Below are positions 1 to 6,913 of a stretch of DNA of 10,648 nt, one piece after another. Source of the DNA: Rickettsiales bacterium (lineage in GTDB: Bacteria; Pseudomonadota; Alphaproteobacteria; Rickettsiales; UBA1997); the NCBI GenBank assembly GCA_028040005.1, contig JAOFKK010000031.1, forward strand, positions 1 to 10,648, in the 5' to 3' direction. How positions within the stretch are numbered: the first letter of the stretch is position 1; every line of letters starts with the position of its first letter. The notes beneath the pieces were generated by a model. It was given only the letters and a program-made list of their open reading frames with translations, did no database searches and was not told the origin of the DNA. Both the position numbers and the translations under genes were made by a program.

Positions 1-21
1 CTTCAATTATATAAAAATCTC

Positions 22-432
22 TTAATTATAATTATCAATTATAGTTTTTACTTCACTTAGGAGTATCTCATAAAATTCATGTCTAAATTCTGATTTTGAT
101 ATTAAATTAAATGATTTTCTTACTGATAGATGTTTTTTAAAAATATCACTTCCTAATTTTTCAAATGATGCAAGAAGCCTCTCTCCCTTGATTGATAAAT
201 CATAATTTCTATCACTAATATCATCCATATTAAAGTTTTCGTGATTTTTGATAATATGTTCTATATCTTGAGATATATAATGCCTTATATCATGTATTAA
301 TTGCGGATAGGATTTTTTAAATAATTTAAAAAATAATGAGAAAGGGGAGTATATAATAGATTTTTTAAGAAAATTATTAATTCCTATCTCAATTTCTCGG
401 ACTATCTCTAATGAAAAATCTCTTATTATCAT
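22..432 (-). CDS. Hypothetical protein, 136 residues
   Basis: I do not recognise this protein. It is 136 residues, rich in Ile, Lys, Phe, Asp and Glu as expected of an AT-rich genome, and looks soluble and mostly helical. There is no signal peptide; the only hydrophobic patch is a short one around residues 26-38 (IIYSPFSLFFKLF), too short and interrupted for a confident membrane span. It is the last visible gene of the minus-strand run, beginning 19 bp after the ABC ATPase stop codon, so it is probably co-transcribed with it. It is not an obvious ABC permease because it lacks membrane helices. The start at 432 is the first ATG after the upstream gene, and no Shine-Dalgarno precedes it. The intact reading frame with AT-rich third positions supports it being real; function is unknown. 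Confidence 0.7.
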   Translation of the reverse strand: MIIRDFSLEIVREIEIGINNFLKKSIIYSPFSLFFKLFKKSYPQLIHDIRHYISQDIEHIIKNHENFNMDDISDRNYDLSIKGERLLASFEKLGSDIFKKHLSVRKSFNLISKSEFRHEFYEILLSEVKTIIDNYN

Positions 433-451
433 TTAAACTTTAAATTAAAAT

Positions 452-1171
452 CTATGAAGATATAGCCTTAATAAAGGCTTTCTCTAAATTGTTAGTCTGT
501 TTATCTTCTTTTAAAGATTTACTATCTCCAATAAATATTATTTTACCATTATGTAAGATTGCAATTCTATCGCAAATTTCATCAATGTCAGATAATATAT
601 GAGAGCTAAAAAAAATGGAATTACCTTGTTTTTTGTAATTTAATAATTGCTCCTTAAGGTTGATTCTTGCTTTTGGGTCAAGGCCACTCATTGGCTCATC
701 TAATATAATTAATTTATTATTTGTTAAAAAGCTAGACATAAGACCTATTTTTTGGGTCATTCCTTTTGAAAATTTTGAGATTTTTTCAGGTAAGAATTTT
801 GGATTAAGGTCTAAATTTTTAGATATTATTTCTGCCTTTTTAAGGTCAAATTCAACATTATGAAATCCGAGGTTTAATTTTAAAAAGTCAATTCCAGTAA
901 GGTAATTTGATGGTTGAAATTTTTCAGGTAAATAGCATATGTTTTTTCTGGAGTTATAATCTTTGTGATTTTGTCCAAAAATATTAACATTACCAGAATC
1001 GCATTCTAATAAATCGATAATTATTTTAATTAAAGTTGTTTTGCCAGCACCATTAAGACCTATAAATCCAAATATCTCATTTTCATTAACAGAAAAATTG
1101 ATATTATTTAAGGTCTCTGTTTGACCAAATGATTTATAAATATTATTAATTACTAATGGTGCTTGATTCAT
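452..1171 (-). CDS. ABC transporter ATP-binding protein (ABC-2/CcmA type)
   Basis: This is the nucleotide-binding subunit of an ABC transporter, a cytoplasmic ATPase that would dock on a membrane permease. At 239 residues it is normal for a single-domain subunit. Visible motifs in order are Walker A GLNGAGKTT at 38-46 (Lys44), a Q-loop region LPEKF at 81-85 with Glu in place of Gln, a degenerate signature FSKGM at 134-138, Walker B IILDEP at 155-160 (catalytic Glu159), D-loop SGLD at 162-165 and H-loop His191. The LPE and SKGM variants are typical of the CcmA/ABC-2 exporter group (multidrug, polysaccharide or antibiotic export) rather than importers. The C-terminus is short, with no extra regulatory domain. 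No permease gene is visible; it may lie left of the window or elsewhere, so the substrate cannot be named. It starts 8 bp after the Hpt stop codon. Confidence 0.93.
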   Translation of the reverse strand: MNQAPLVINNIYKSFGQTETLNNINFSVNENEIFGFIGLNGAGKTTLIKIIIDLLECDSGNVNIFGQNHKDYNSRKNICYLPEKFQPSNYLTGIDFLKLNLGFHNVEFDLKKAEIISKNLDLNPKFLPEKISKFSKGMTQKIGLMSSFLTNNKLIILDEPMSGLDPKARINLKEQLLNYKKQGNSIFFSSHILSDIDEICDRIAILHNGKIIFIGDSKSLKEDKQTNNLEKAFIKAISS

Positions 1172-1179
1172 TAAATATA

Positions 1180-1539
1180 TTAGTTGCTTTTTTCTTTGGT
1201 TATTTCAGATTCCGTTTCCTCTAATATGGATTTAATATCATTATAAATTGATATTTTATATTCCTTAGTAAGGTCTAAATTTTTATTTTGATGTTCAATT
1301 ATAAAGCTAGAGAGTTTTATCGCACCAATAGAAGAGCATGAGCCTTTAAGAGAGTGTAGGGCTGAATGCCAACCATATTGGTTAGAATTTTGCTCTTCTG
1401 CAGCTTTTCTTATTTCATGTAACTGATCTTGGGCGCTTGATATGAATACATCAATAAGTTCATTTTTAAATGACTCATCGCCGTCAGTTATATTGTTAAA
1501 AAATACAGTGTCAAATATTGGCTTTTGCGTGGTCGACAT
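1180..1539 (-). CDS. Hpt domain phosphotransfer protein
   Basis: This is a stand-alone histidine phosphotransfer protein of 119 residues, predicted to form a four-helix bundle that relays phosphate between response-regulator receiver domains in a multistep phosphorelay. The signature LHSLKGSCSSIGA at 61-73 gives the phospho-accepting His62, followed by the Lys65-Gly66 pair and the Gly72 characteristic of Hpt domains. The upstream helix LIDVFISSAQDQLHEIRKA (28-46) matches the usual Hpt pattern. No kinase or receiver domain is fused or adjacent, so partners must be encoded elsewhere; in alphaproteobacteria such proteins can feed CtrA-like regulators, but nothing here shows that. The ATG at 1539 lies inside the end of holB, giving a 29-bp overlap. 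No later ATG exists near the N-terminus, so this start is the best choice. Confidence 0.88.
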   Translation of the reverse strand: MSTTQKPIFDTVFFNNITDGDESFKNELIDVFISSAQDQLHEIRKAAEEQNSNQYGWHSALHSLKGSCSSIGAIKLSSFIIEHQNKNLDLTKEYKISIYNDIKSILEETESEITKEKSN

Positions 1540-2494
1540 AATTATTCAAATTTAACTTAATTAATAAAAGGATATTTAGCATAGAATATTTTTGGTCAAG
1601 ATGAAATATATTCATATCATTGATGAAATGTAATATTTTGTCTTGAGTAAAAAATACTTTTTCCATATTAAATATTTTACTTTGTATAAGACTCTCTTCC
1701 GAAAGTATTAGATCTATTTTTTTTAATGATGATATTTTTACAATTCTTAAAAATAAAAAATTTATAATTTTTATAAAGAAATCAAAATTAATTTTAGTTA
1801 TAGCTATTTTTTCACAAAAATTTATAATTTCAAGTTCATTCGACAAAATTAATGATAAAATTATATTTTTATATATATCAAGCCAATTATTTTGATGTAA
1901 TAATATCGCCTCACCTATTGAATTTGCTGCTATTAGATGTAAATTATTGATTTCTTCTTCCGATATTTCATTTAAATTATTTTTAATTATTTGAGACCAA
2001 TGGTTAAAATTAAGATTTTTTATTTTAATAATATTGGATCTTGATTTAATTGTTTGGGGTATATTGCCAATATTATGATTAATAAGAAAAATAAATATAT
2101 TTTTATTTGGCTCTTCAATTGTTTTTAATAAGGCGTTATAAGCATTTTTATTCATATTATCAATGGCGTCAATAATGATAATTTTATTTTTTGAGATAGC
2201 GCTAGAAAGATTGGTAAAATTATTAATTTGCCTTATATCGTCAATTAGTATTTTTTCATCAGTGTTTTTTTTATTAGACTTGCCCTCAATAAGTAATATA
2301 TCTGGGTGATTTATTGTGATTACACCGGATTGATGACTGTGAGATATTATTTTTTTTGCAAATTCTTTAATAAATATAGCCTTACCATTACCTTTAATGC
2401 CGGTTATTAAATTACAGTGATGCAGCTTATCTTGAAGAAAATTTTGCCATAGATTATCTTCTATTTTATCATAACCAATAATATCTTGAATCAT
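1511..2494 (-). CDS. holB: DNA polymerase III subunit delta' (HolB)
   Basis: This is the delta' subunit of the clamp-loader complex, an AAA+ family protein that helps load the beta sliding clamp onto primed DNA. It has 327 residues, the expected size. The N-terminus (about 1-155) carries a P-loop GIKGNGK at 32-38, a Walker-B-like IIIIDAIDNMN at 105-115, the diagnostic sensor stretch ALLKTIEEP at 121-129, and QTIKSRS at 147-153, corresponding to the SRC motif of clamp-loader subunits with Ser153 in place of Cys. Zinc-module cysteines, as in E. coli delta', are not seen. The C-terminal half is very Ile/Asn/Lys rich and poorly conserved, as is common for delta'. It is first in the minus-strand run and its 3' end overlaps the Hpt gene by 29 bp. 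tmk, a frequent neighbour, is not present. Confidence 0.9.
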   Translation of the reverse strand: MIQDIIGYDKIEDNLWQNFLQDKLHHCNLITGIKGNGKAIFIKEFAKKIISHSHQSGVITINHPDILLIEGKSNKKNTDEKILIDDIRQINNFTNLSSAISKNKIIIIDAIDNMNKNAYNALLKTIEEPNKNIFIFLINHNIGNIPQTIKSRSNIIKIKNLNFNHWSQIIKNNLNEISEEEINNLHLIAANSIGEAILLHQNNWLDIYKNIILSLILSNELEIINFCEKIAITKINFDFFIKIINFLFLRIVKISSLKKIDLILSEESLIQSKIFNMEKVFFTQDKILHFINDMNIFHLDQKYSMLNILLLIKLNLNNYVDHAKANI

Positions 2495-2573
2495 ATTGTA
2501 ATATTATAATTGATTTCAAATCTTTATCTATCATAATTTAAGCATAATTTTAAATAAATTCAATTCTAATCTT
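2495..2573. promoter_or_regulatory. Divergent intergenic region between holB and rdgB
   Basis: This 79-bp, very AT-rich gap must hold promoters for both the minus-strand run and rdgB. For rdgB a plausible plus-strand pair is TTGATT (2510-2515), 16-bp spacer, CATAAT (2532-2537), which would leave a leader of about 30 nt. For holB a perfect TATAAT reads on the minus strand at 2508-2503, only 8 bp before the ATG, with no good -35; if used, the transcript would be nearly leaderless. In such AT-rich DNA these matches are weak evidence. Confidence 0.4.
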
Positions 2574-3179
2574 ATGAGCCTAGATAAAATTATCATTGCA
2601 ACAGGTAATAAGGGTAAATTATCTGAAATTTCAGAATTATTAAAAGAGGTTAATATTCAGGCTCTTGGCATTTCTGGCTATAATTTGGAAGAGCCCGAAG
2701 AAAATGGTCAAACTTTTGAAGAAAATTCCATTATTAAGGCAAAATATTATGGTGACCATGCGGGGCAAATTGCTTTAGCTGATGATTCTGGATTGGTGAT
2801 TCCTGCAATTGAAGGTCAACCTGGCATTCATTCAGCAAGATGGGCGCCAAATAAGGATTTTAATATTGCTTTTGCAACTATAAGGGAAAAATTAACAAAA
2901 AAAAATATTGATCCAGAAAAAGAGCAAGTTTTTGCTTATTTTATATGTAATTTATCGCTCTATAACCCTAAAACTGGTCAAATTAACTCTTTTGAGGGTA
3001 GGGTGGATGGTGTTTTACAATTCCCGCCAAAAGGTGATAAGGGTTTTGGTTATGATCCGATTTTTATTAGAAAAAATGATGAACAAACTTTTGCCGAGAT
3101 TAACCCTAAAGAGAAAGAAAAAATTAGCCATAGAGCTGATGCTTTCAAAAAGTTGGTAAGATTTTTAAAAAATGAATAA
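2574..3179 (+). CDS. rdgB: RdgB/HAM1 non-canonical purine NTP pyrophosphatase
   Basis: This cytoplasmic house-cleaning enzyme hydrolyses dITP, ITP and XTP to the monophosphate and pyrophosphate, keeping deaminated purines out of DNA and RNA. At 201 residues it is full length. Motifs in order: ATGNKGKLSEI at 9-19 (triphosphate-binding N-terminus), PEENGQTFEENS at 41-52, ADDSGL at 69-74 with the conserved Asp pair 70-71, PGIHSARWA at 83-91, EGRVDG at 141-146, GFGYDPIF at 157-164 and ISHRADA at 184-190. All the expected family blocks are present. It is divergent from holB. The gene ends directly against the inverted repeat at 3179-3231, so it is probably transcribed alone or with reduced read-through into thrS. 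No Shine-Dalgarno is visible; the start at 2574 places the first beta strand where the family has it. Confidence 0.96.
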   Translation: MSLDKIIIATGNKGKLSEISELLKEVNIQALGISGYNLEEPEENGQTFEENSIIKAKYYGDHAGQIALADDSGLVIPAIEGQPGIHSARWAPNKDFNIAFATIREKLTKKNIDPEKEQVFAYFICNLSLYNPKTGQINSFEGRVDGVLQFPPKGDKGFGYDPIFIRKNDEQTFAEINPKEKEKISHRADAFKKLVRFLKNE

Positions 3180-3231
3180 TACCATTTCCCATCTTTAAAG
3201 CAATTTTTGCTTTAAAGTTGGGAAGTGGTAT
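3179..3231. repeat. 25-bp-arm inverted repeat (hairpin or palindromic element)
   Basis: The arms are 3179-3203 and 3207-3231 around a 3-base loop. They pair along 25 positions with one T-T mismatch (3192/3218) and one G-T wobble (3185/3225). The inner part is TTTAAAGCAA / TTGCTTTAAA. It begins on the last base of the rdgB stop codon. No T-run follows it on the plus strand, so it is not a textbook intrinsic terminator, although a stem this stable could still attenuate transcription or protect the rdgB 3' end. On the minus strand a T-rich stretch follows, but no minus-strand gene reads into it. It could also be one copy of a dispersed palindromic element. Confidence 0.85.
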
Positions 3232-3234
3232 AAT
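3207..3234 (+). promoter_or_regulatory. Candidate extended -10 promoter for thrS
   Basis: TTGCTT (3207-3212), a 16-bp spacer, then a perfect TATAAT (3229-3234) preceded by TGG, which forms an extended -10 TGN motif. Transcription would start near 3241, giving a leader of about 88 nt before the thrS ATG. The -35 and the spacer lie entirely inside the right arm of the inverted repeat. This is the best-matching promoter in the window. Confidence 0.55.
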
Positions 3235-3328
3235 CTAAATCAATCAGAAAAGATAGGAATAATTATGTGGATTTTATAATTTATATTTTATAGCTTTTTA
3301 ATTCATTAATAACACTCAATACATAATA

Positions 3329-5224
3329 ATGACAAAAATAAATATTGCTTTTCCAGATGGTAATATCAAAGAATTTGATATAAATTCTACTGGTTTTGAC
3401 ATTGCTAATTCTATTTCTAAATCATTGGCAAAAGCATCCTTAGCTATTAAAATTAATGGTAATTTATGGGATTTATCACGACAAATTCCCTTTGATGCTA
3501 AAATTGAGTTAATTACCAATAAATCTGACGAGGCATTGGAAATTATTCGTCATGATGCTGCTCATATAATGGCTCAATCTGTGCAGGAATTATTTAAAGA
3601 TGTGCAAGTTACAATTGGTCCTGCTACTAAGGATGGTTTTTATTATGATTTTGCCACTAAAGAACCTTTTTCTTTAGAAGATTTGCCAAGAATTGAAAGG
3701 CAAATGCAAAAAATTATCAAAAGGAATGAAAAATTACAAAGAGAAGTTTGGAATCGTAATAAAGCAATTGAGTTTTTTGAAGAAAAGGGTGAAAAATATA
3801 AAGCAGAAATTATCAAGGATTTACCAGAAAGTGAAGAAATAACTCTCTATCGTCAAGGTGACTTTATTGATCTTTGTCGTGGGCCGCATTTACCTTCCAC
3901 CTCTTATGTTAAGCATTTTAAATTACTTAAATTGGCTGGCGCTTATTGGCGTGGCAATTCTGACAATGAAATGTTACAAAGAATTTATGGTACTGCTTTT
4001 TTAACCGCTGATGATTTAGAGCAATATTTGCATTATTTGGAAGAGGCTGAAAAAAGAGATCACCGTAAATTAGGCAAGGAGTTGGATTTTTTTCATATTC
4101 AAGAAGAAGCAACTGGGTCAGTTTTTTGGCATGAAAAGGGCTATGAATTATATCGTATCATTGAAGAATATATCAGAAAAAAGATTAAAAAAAATGGCTA
4201 TATTGAGGTTAAAACTCCACAATTAATTGATCGTGTTTTGTGGGAAAAATCTGGTCATTGGGATAAATTTAAAGAAAATATGTTCATTGCCGAAAGTGGT
4301 GAAGGTAGAACTTTAGCTATTAAGCCAATGAATTGCCCAGCTCATGTGCAAATTTTTAATCAAAAATTAACTTCTTACCGCGATTTACCTCTTAGAATGT
4401 CGGAATTTGGCTGTTGTCATCGTAATGAATCTTCTGGTTCTTTACATGGGATTATGCGTGTTAGGGCTTTTACTCAAGATGATGCTCATATTTTTTGTGA
4501 AGAGCATCAAATTAATGATGAAACAGTTGCTTTTTGTCAATTATTACAAGAGGTTTATAAGGATTTTGGCTTTAATAATGTAAAAGTAAAATTTTCTACC
4601 AGACCAGAAGTTAGGGCGGGAAATGATGAAACTTGGGATAAGGCAGAAAATTCTTTAAGAGAGGCTGTTCAAAAGGCAGGTTTAGAATATGAAATTAATG
4701 AAGGTGAGGGCGCTTTTTATGGGCCAAAATTAGAATTTACCTTAATTGATGCTATAGGAAGGCAATGGCAATGTGGTACTTTACAGGTTGATTTTATTAT
4801 GCCAACTAGGTTAGATGCTACCTATATTGCTAGTGATGGCTCTAAAAAACATCCCGTAATGTTACATAGAGCAATTTTGGGTACTTTTGAAAGATTTATA
4901 GGTATTTTAATTGAAAATACAGCTGGCGCTCTTCCTTTATGGCTTTCTCCTGTGCAAATGGTCGTTACAACTATTAGTAATAAATTTGATGATTATGCAA
5001 AGGATGTTCTAGCAAAATTACAACAAAATAATTTTAGGGCTAAAATTGATTTAAGATCAGAAAAAATTAATTATAAAATCAGGGAACATTCTTTACAGAA
5101 AATTCCTTATATTTTAATTATTGGTGAGAAGGAAGTAAATGAAAATAAAGTTAGCATAAGAGAATTTGGTAGTAAAAAAGAGGAAGTATTAAGTTTGAAT
5201 GAATTTATTAATAAGATTGCGTAA
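3329..5224 (+). CDS. thrS: Threonyl-tRNA synthetase (ThrS)
   Basis: This enzyme charges tRNA-Thr with threonine in the cytoplasm and hydrolyses mischarged Ser-tRNA-Thr. It is 631 residues, near the usual 635-645. Domains in order: N-terminal TGS domain (about 1-62); editing domain with HxxxH as His75 and His79 plus Cys183 and His187 (CRGPH); class II catalytic core (about 245-535) with zinc ligands Cys336 (NCPAH), His387 (DDAHIF) and His513 (MLHRAI), and motif 2 around CCHRNESSG (362-370); and C-terminal anticodon-binding domain (about 540-631). Relative to E. coli ThrS the editing residues are offset by one to two positions and the zinc ligands by two, so it appears fully functional in both charging and proofreading. 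The leader is about 88 nt from the candidate promoter; I see no T-box. No Shine-Dalgarno precedes the ATG. Confidence 0.98.
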   Translation: MTKINIAFPDGNIKEFDINSTGFDIANSISKSLAKASLAIKINGNLWDLSRQIPFDAKIELITNKSDEALEIIRHDAAHIMAQSVQELFKDVQVTIGPATKDGFYYDFATKEPFSLEDLPRIERQMQKIIKRNEKLQREVWNRNKAIEFFEEKGEKYKAEIIKDLPESEEITLYRQGDFIDLCRGPHLPSTSYVKHFKLLKLAGAYWRGNSDNEMLQRIYGTAFLTADDLEQYLHYLEEAEKRDHRKLGKELDFFHIQEEATGSVFWHEKGYELYRIIEEYIRKKIKKNGYIEVKTPQLIDRVLWEKSGHWDKFKENMFIAESGEGRTLAIKPMNCPAHVQIFNQKLTSYRDLPLRMSEFGCCHRNESSGSLHGIMRVRAFTQDDAHIFCEEHQINDETVAFCQLLQEVYKDFGFNNVKVKFSTRPEVRAGNDETWDKAENSLREAVQKAGLEYEINEGEGAFYGPKLEFTLIDAIGRQWQCGTLQVDFIMPTRLDATYIASDGSKKHPVMLHRAILGTFERFIGILIENTAGALPLWLSPVQMVVTTISNKFDDYAKDVLAKLQQNNFRAKIDLRSEKINYKIREHSLQKIPYILIIGEKEVNENKVSIREFGSKKEEVLSLNEFINKIA

Positions 5225-5249
5225 ATTTTTGAAATAATTTAACTAGATA

Positions 5250-5277
5250 TTGAATTTTTACATTCTACCCTTACAAT
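5250..5277 (+). promoter_or_regulatory. Candidate promoter upstream of cyoD
   Basis: TTGAAT (5250-5255), 16-bp spacer, TACAAT (5272-5277) within the 84-bp gap between thrS and cyoD. It would start transcription near 5284 and give a leader of about 25 nt. The gap is the largest between thrS and the M16 gene, which fits a new transcription unit starting here. No terminator hairpin is visible after thrS, so read-through is also possible. Confidence 0.4.
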
Positions 5278-5308
5278 TTATCAGATTATTAATGAATTAT
5301 TTTAAATT

Positions 5309-5620
5309 ATGAGTGAAAAAAATATAGCTCAAAGCTATAAATCTTATATTATTGGTTTTGTTGCATCGGCAATTCTTACATTAGCATCTTATTTTACTGT
5401 TGTTAATCAATATTTTGATAGAATAGGAATTATTATTGCTATTGTTATCTTTGCTATTGCTCAATTGGTTTTTCAGTTGGTTTATTTTTTACATATGGGT
5501 GATGAAGAAAAGCCGAGATGGAATTTTTATTCCTTTATTTTTAGTTTAATTGTTATTTTTATATTAGTTGCTGGCTCAATTTGGGTTATGTATTATCTTA
5601 ATTATAATATGCAGCATTAA
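5309..5620 (+). CDS. cyoD: Cytochrome o ubiquinol oxidase subunit IV (CyoD)
   Basis: This is the small accessory subunit of the cytochrome bo3 quinol oxidase, an inner-membrane terminal oxidase that transfers electrons from ubiquinol to oxygen while pumping protons. It has 103 residues with three hydrophobic helices at about 13-32, 40-62 and 74-97. The loop FLHMGDEEKPRWN (61-73) and the end GSIWVMYYLNYNM (89-101) are close to what I recall of E. coli CyoD (FLHM, GSIWIMWNLNYNM), which separates it from the caa3-type subunit IV family. Its usual partners cyoA, cyoB and cyoC are not in the window: thrS lies upstream and purD begins 2 bp downstream. It is therefore an orphan subunit gene whose complex must be encoded elsewhere, or a remnant of a lost complex. 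Confidence 0.92.
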   Translation: MSEKNIAQSYKSYIIGFVASAILTLASYFTVVNQYFDRIGIIIAIVIFAIAQLVFQLVYFLHMGDEEKPRWNFYSFIFSLIVIFILVAGSIWVMYYLNYNMQH

Positions 5621-5622
5621 TA

Positions 5623-6891
5623 ATGTCTAAAATATTTGTAATTGGTTCGGGTGGTCGTGAAAATGCAATAATTTATTCTTTATTAAAATCAAATAAGGTG
5701 TCGCAGGTTTTTTCTGCAACCTCTAATGCTAAGATTTGCCAAATTACCACCCCTTCCAACATAGATAGTAATAATCATCAAGAAATTCTTAATTTTTGTC
5801 AGGATAATTCAATTGATTTGGTTATAATAGGTCCGGAGCAGCCATTGGTTGATGGTTTAACTGATTTTTTGCAAGATAATAATATCAAAGTTTTTGGTCC
5901 TAGTAAAAAAGCCTCACAATTAGAGGGCTCTAAGATTTTTATGAAAGATCTATGCGCTAAATATAATGTCCCAACTGCCAAATATCAATCCTTCGATAAT
6001 TCTAATTTGGCTATTAAATTTTTAGATCAAATTAATCTGCCAATAGTCATAAAGACTGATGGTTTAGCAGCTGGTAAAGGCGTAATAATTGCCCAAACAA
6101 AAAAAGATGCTGCCAATTCTATTGAGGAAATTTTTACTGGTAAATTTGGAAAAGCGGGTAATAAAATTATTATTGAAGAATTCCTTGAAGGTGTTGAGGT
6201 AAGTTTTTTTGCTATTTGCGATGGTAAGAATGCTAAATTTATTGGTACAGCTGGTGATCATAAAAAAATAGGTGAGGGTGAGACTGGCCTTAATACTGGT
6301 GGTATGGGCACTTACTCACCATCCCCTTTTATTGATCACAATCTTCAGGAAGATATTATGCAAAATATTATCCAGCCAACTTTAGATGCTATGAATCGCG
6401 AAGATTGCTCTTTTGCCGGAATTTTATTTGCTGGCATTATCTTAACTAAAAATGGCCCCAAATTATTAGAATTTAATATTAGATTTGGTGATCCAGAGGC
6501 GGAAGCAATTTTACCAAGATTAAAAACAGATCTATTTGATATTATTAATGCTACAATTTCTAGTAAATTAGGTGATATTTCGGTAGAATTTTCTGATCAA
6601 AAATCAGTTTGTGTTATTTTGGCTAGTAATGGTTACCCCGAGAGTTATAAAAAAGGCTCTGAGATTAATAATATTGAAGATAAACTACTTGATGATGAAA
6701 TTATTTTTCATGCTGGCACTAAATTAGAAAATGGTAAAATATTATCTAATGGTGGCCGCGTATTAGCATGTGTTGCTTTGGCTGATGATTTTAAGTCAGC
6801 AATTGATAAATCTTATCAAATAGTAAGTAAGGTTAAATGGCCTGATTGTTACTATAGAAGGGATATTGGCAAAAAATTATTAGAAGAATAA
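5623..6891 (+). CDS. purD: Phosphoribosylamine-glycine ligase (GARS, PurD)
   Basis: PurD carries out the second step of de novo purine synthesis, joining glycine to 5-phosphoribosylamine with ATP to form GAR. It has 422 residues, the normal monofunctional bacterial length. Visible elements: N-domain GSGGRENA at 8-15; GPEQPLVDG at 70-78; ATP-grasp stretch KTDGLAAGKG at 144-153; EEFLEGVEVS at 185-194; DHKKIGEGETGLNTGGMGTYSP at 212-233, slightly diverged from the usual DGD-GPNTGGMGAYSP; metal-binding FNIRFGDPEAE at 284-294; and the C-terminal YRRDIG at 411-416. It starts 2 bp after cyoD, so the two are certainly co-transcribed. Its presence implies at least part of a purine pathway, which argues against Rickettsia in the strict sense. 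No other pur gene is nearby. Confidence 0.97.
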   Translation: MSKIFVIGSGGRENAIIYSLLKSNKVSQVFSATSNAKICQITTPSNIDSNNHQEILNFCQDNSIDLVIIGPEQPLVDGLTDFLQDNNIKVFGPSKKASQLEGSKIFMKDLCAKYNVPTAKYQSFDNSNLAIKFLDQINLPIVIKTDGLAAGKGVIIAQTKKDAANSIEEIFTGKFGKAGNKIIIEEFLEGVEVSFFAICDGKNAKFIGTAGDHKKIGEGETGLNTGGMGTYSPSPFIDHNLQEDIMQNIIQPTLDAMNREDCSFAGILFAGIILTKNGPKLLEFNIRFGDPEAEAILPRLKTDLFDIINATISSKLGDISVEFSDQKSVCVILASNGYPESYKKGSEINNIEDKLLDDEIIFHAGTKLENGKILSNGGRVLACVALADDFKSAIDKSYQIVSKVKWPDCYYRRDIGKKLLEE

Positions 6892-6913
6892 ATTTTAATT
6901 TAATTAATAAAAA

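Noticed and set aside
433..451. Possible terminator or tRNA in the short gaps between minus-strand genes.
   Set aside because: The gaps are 8-19 bp, AT-rich and without stems; too short for any RNA gene.
660..863. A 67-codon plus-strand frame opposite the ABC ATPase.
   Set aside because: It is antisense to the conserved Walker B and signature region of the ATPase and has no independent support.
2908..3159. An 83-codon alternate frame inside rdgB.
   Set aside because: It is a shadow of rdgB, which has all family motifs over the same interval; the alternate product has no recognisable features.
3179..3231. Calling the inverted repeat a Rho-independent terminator for rdgB.
   Set aside because: The stem is followed by TAATCTAAAT rather than a T-run on the plus strand, and the downstream arm carries a promoter. 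It is reported as an inverted repeat with unknown role.
3235..3328. A T-box or other riboswitch in the thrS leader.
   Set aside because: The leader is short and AT-rich, with no T-box-like conserved block or antiterminator/terminator pair; T-boxes are also mainly a Firmicutes feature.
5696..5722. Hairpin-like AGGT..GCAG / CTGC..ACCT around a T-run.
   Set aside because: It lies inside the conserved purD coding sequence, is short and imperfect, and no function is suggested.
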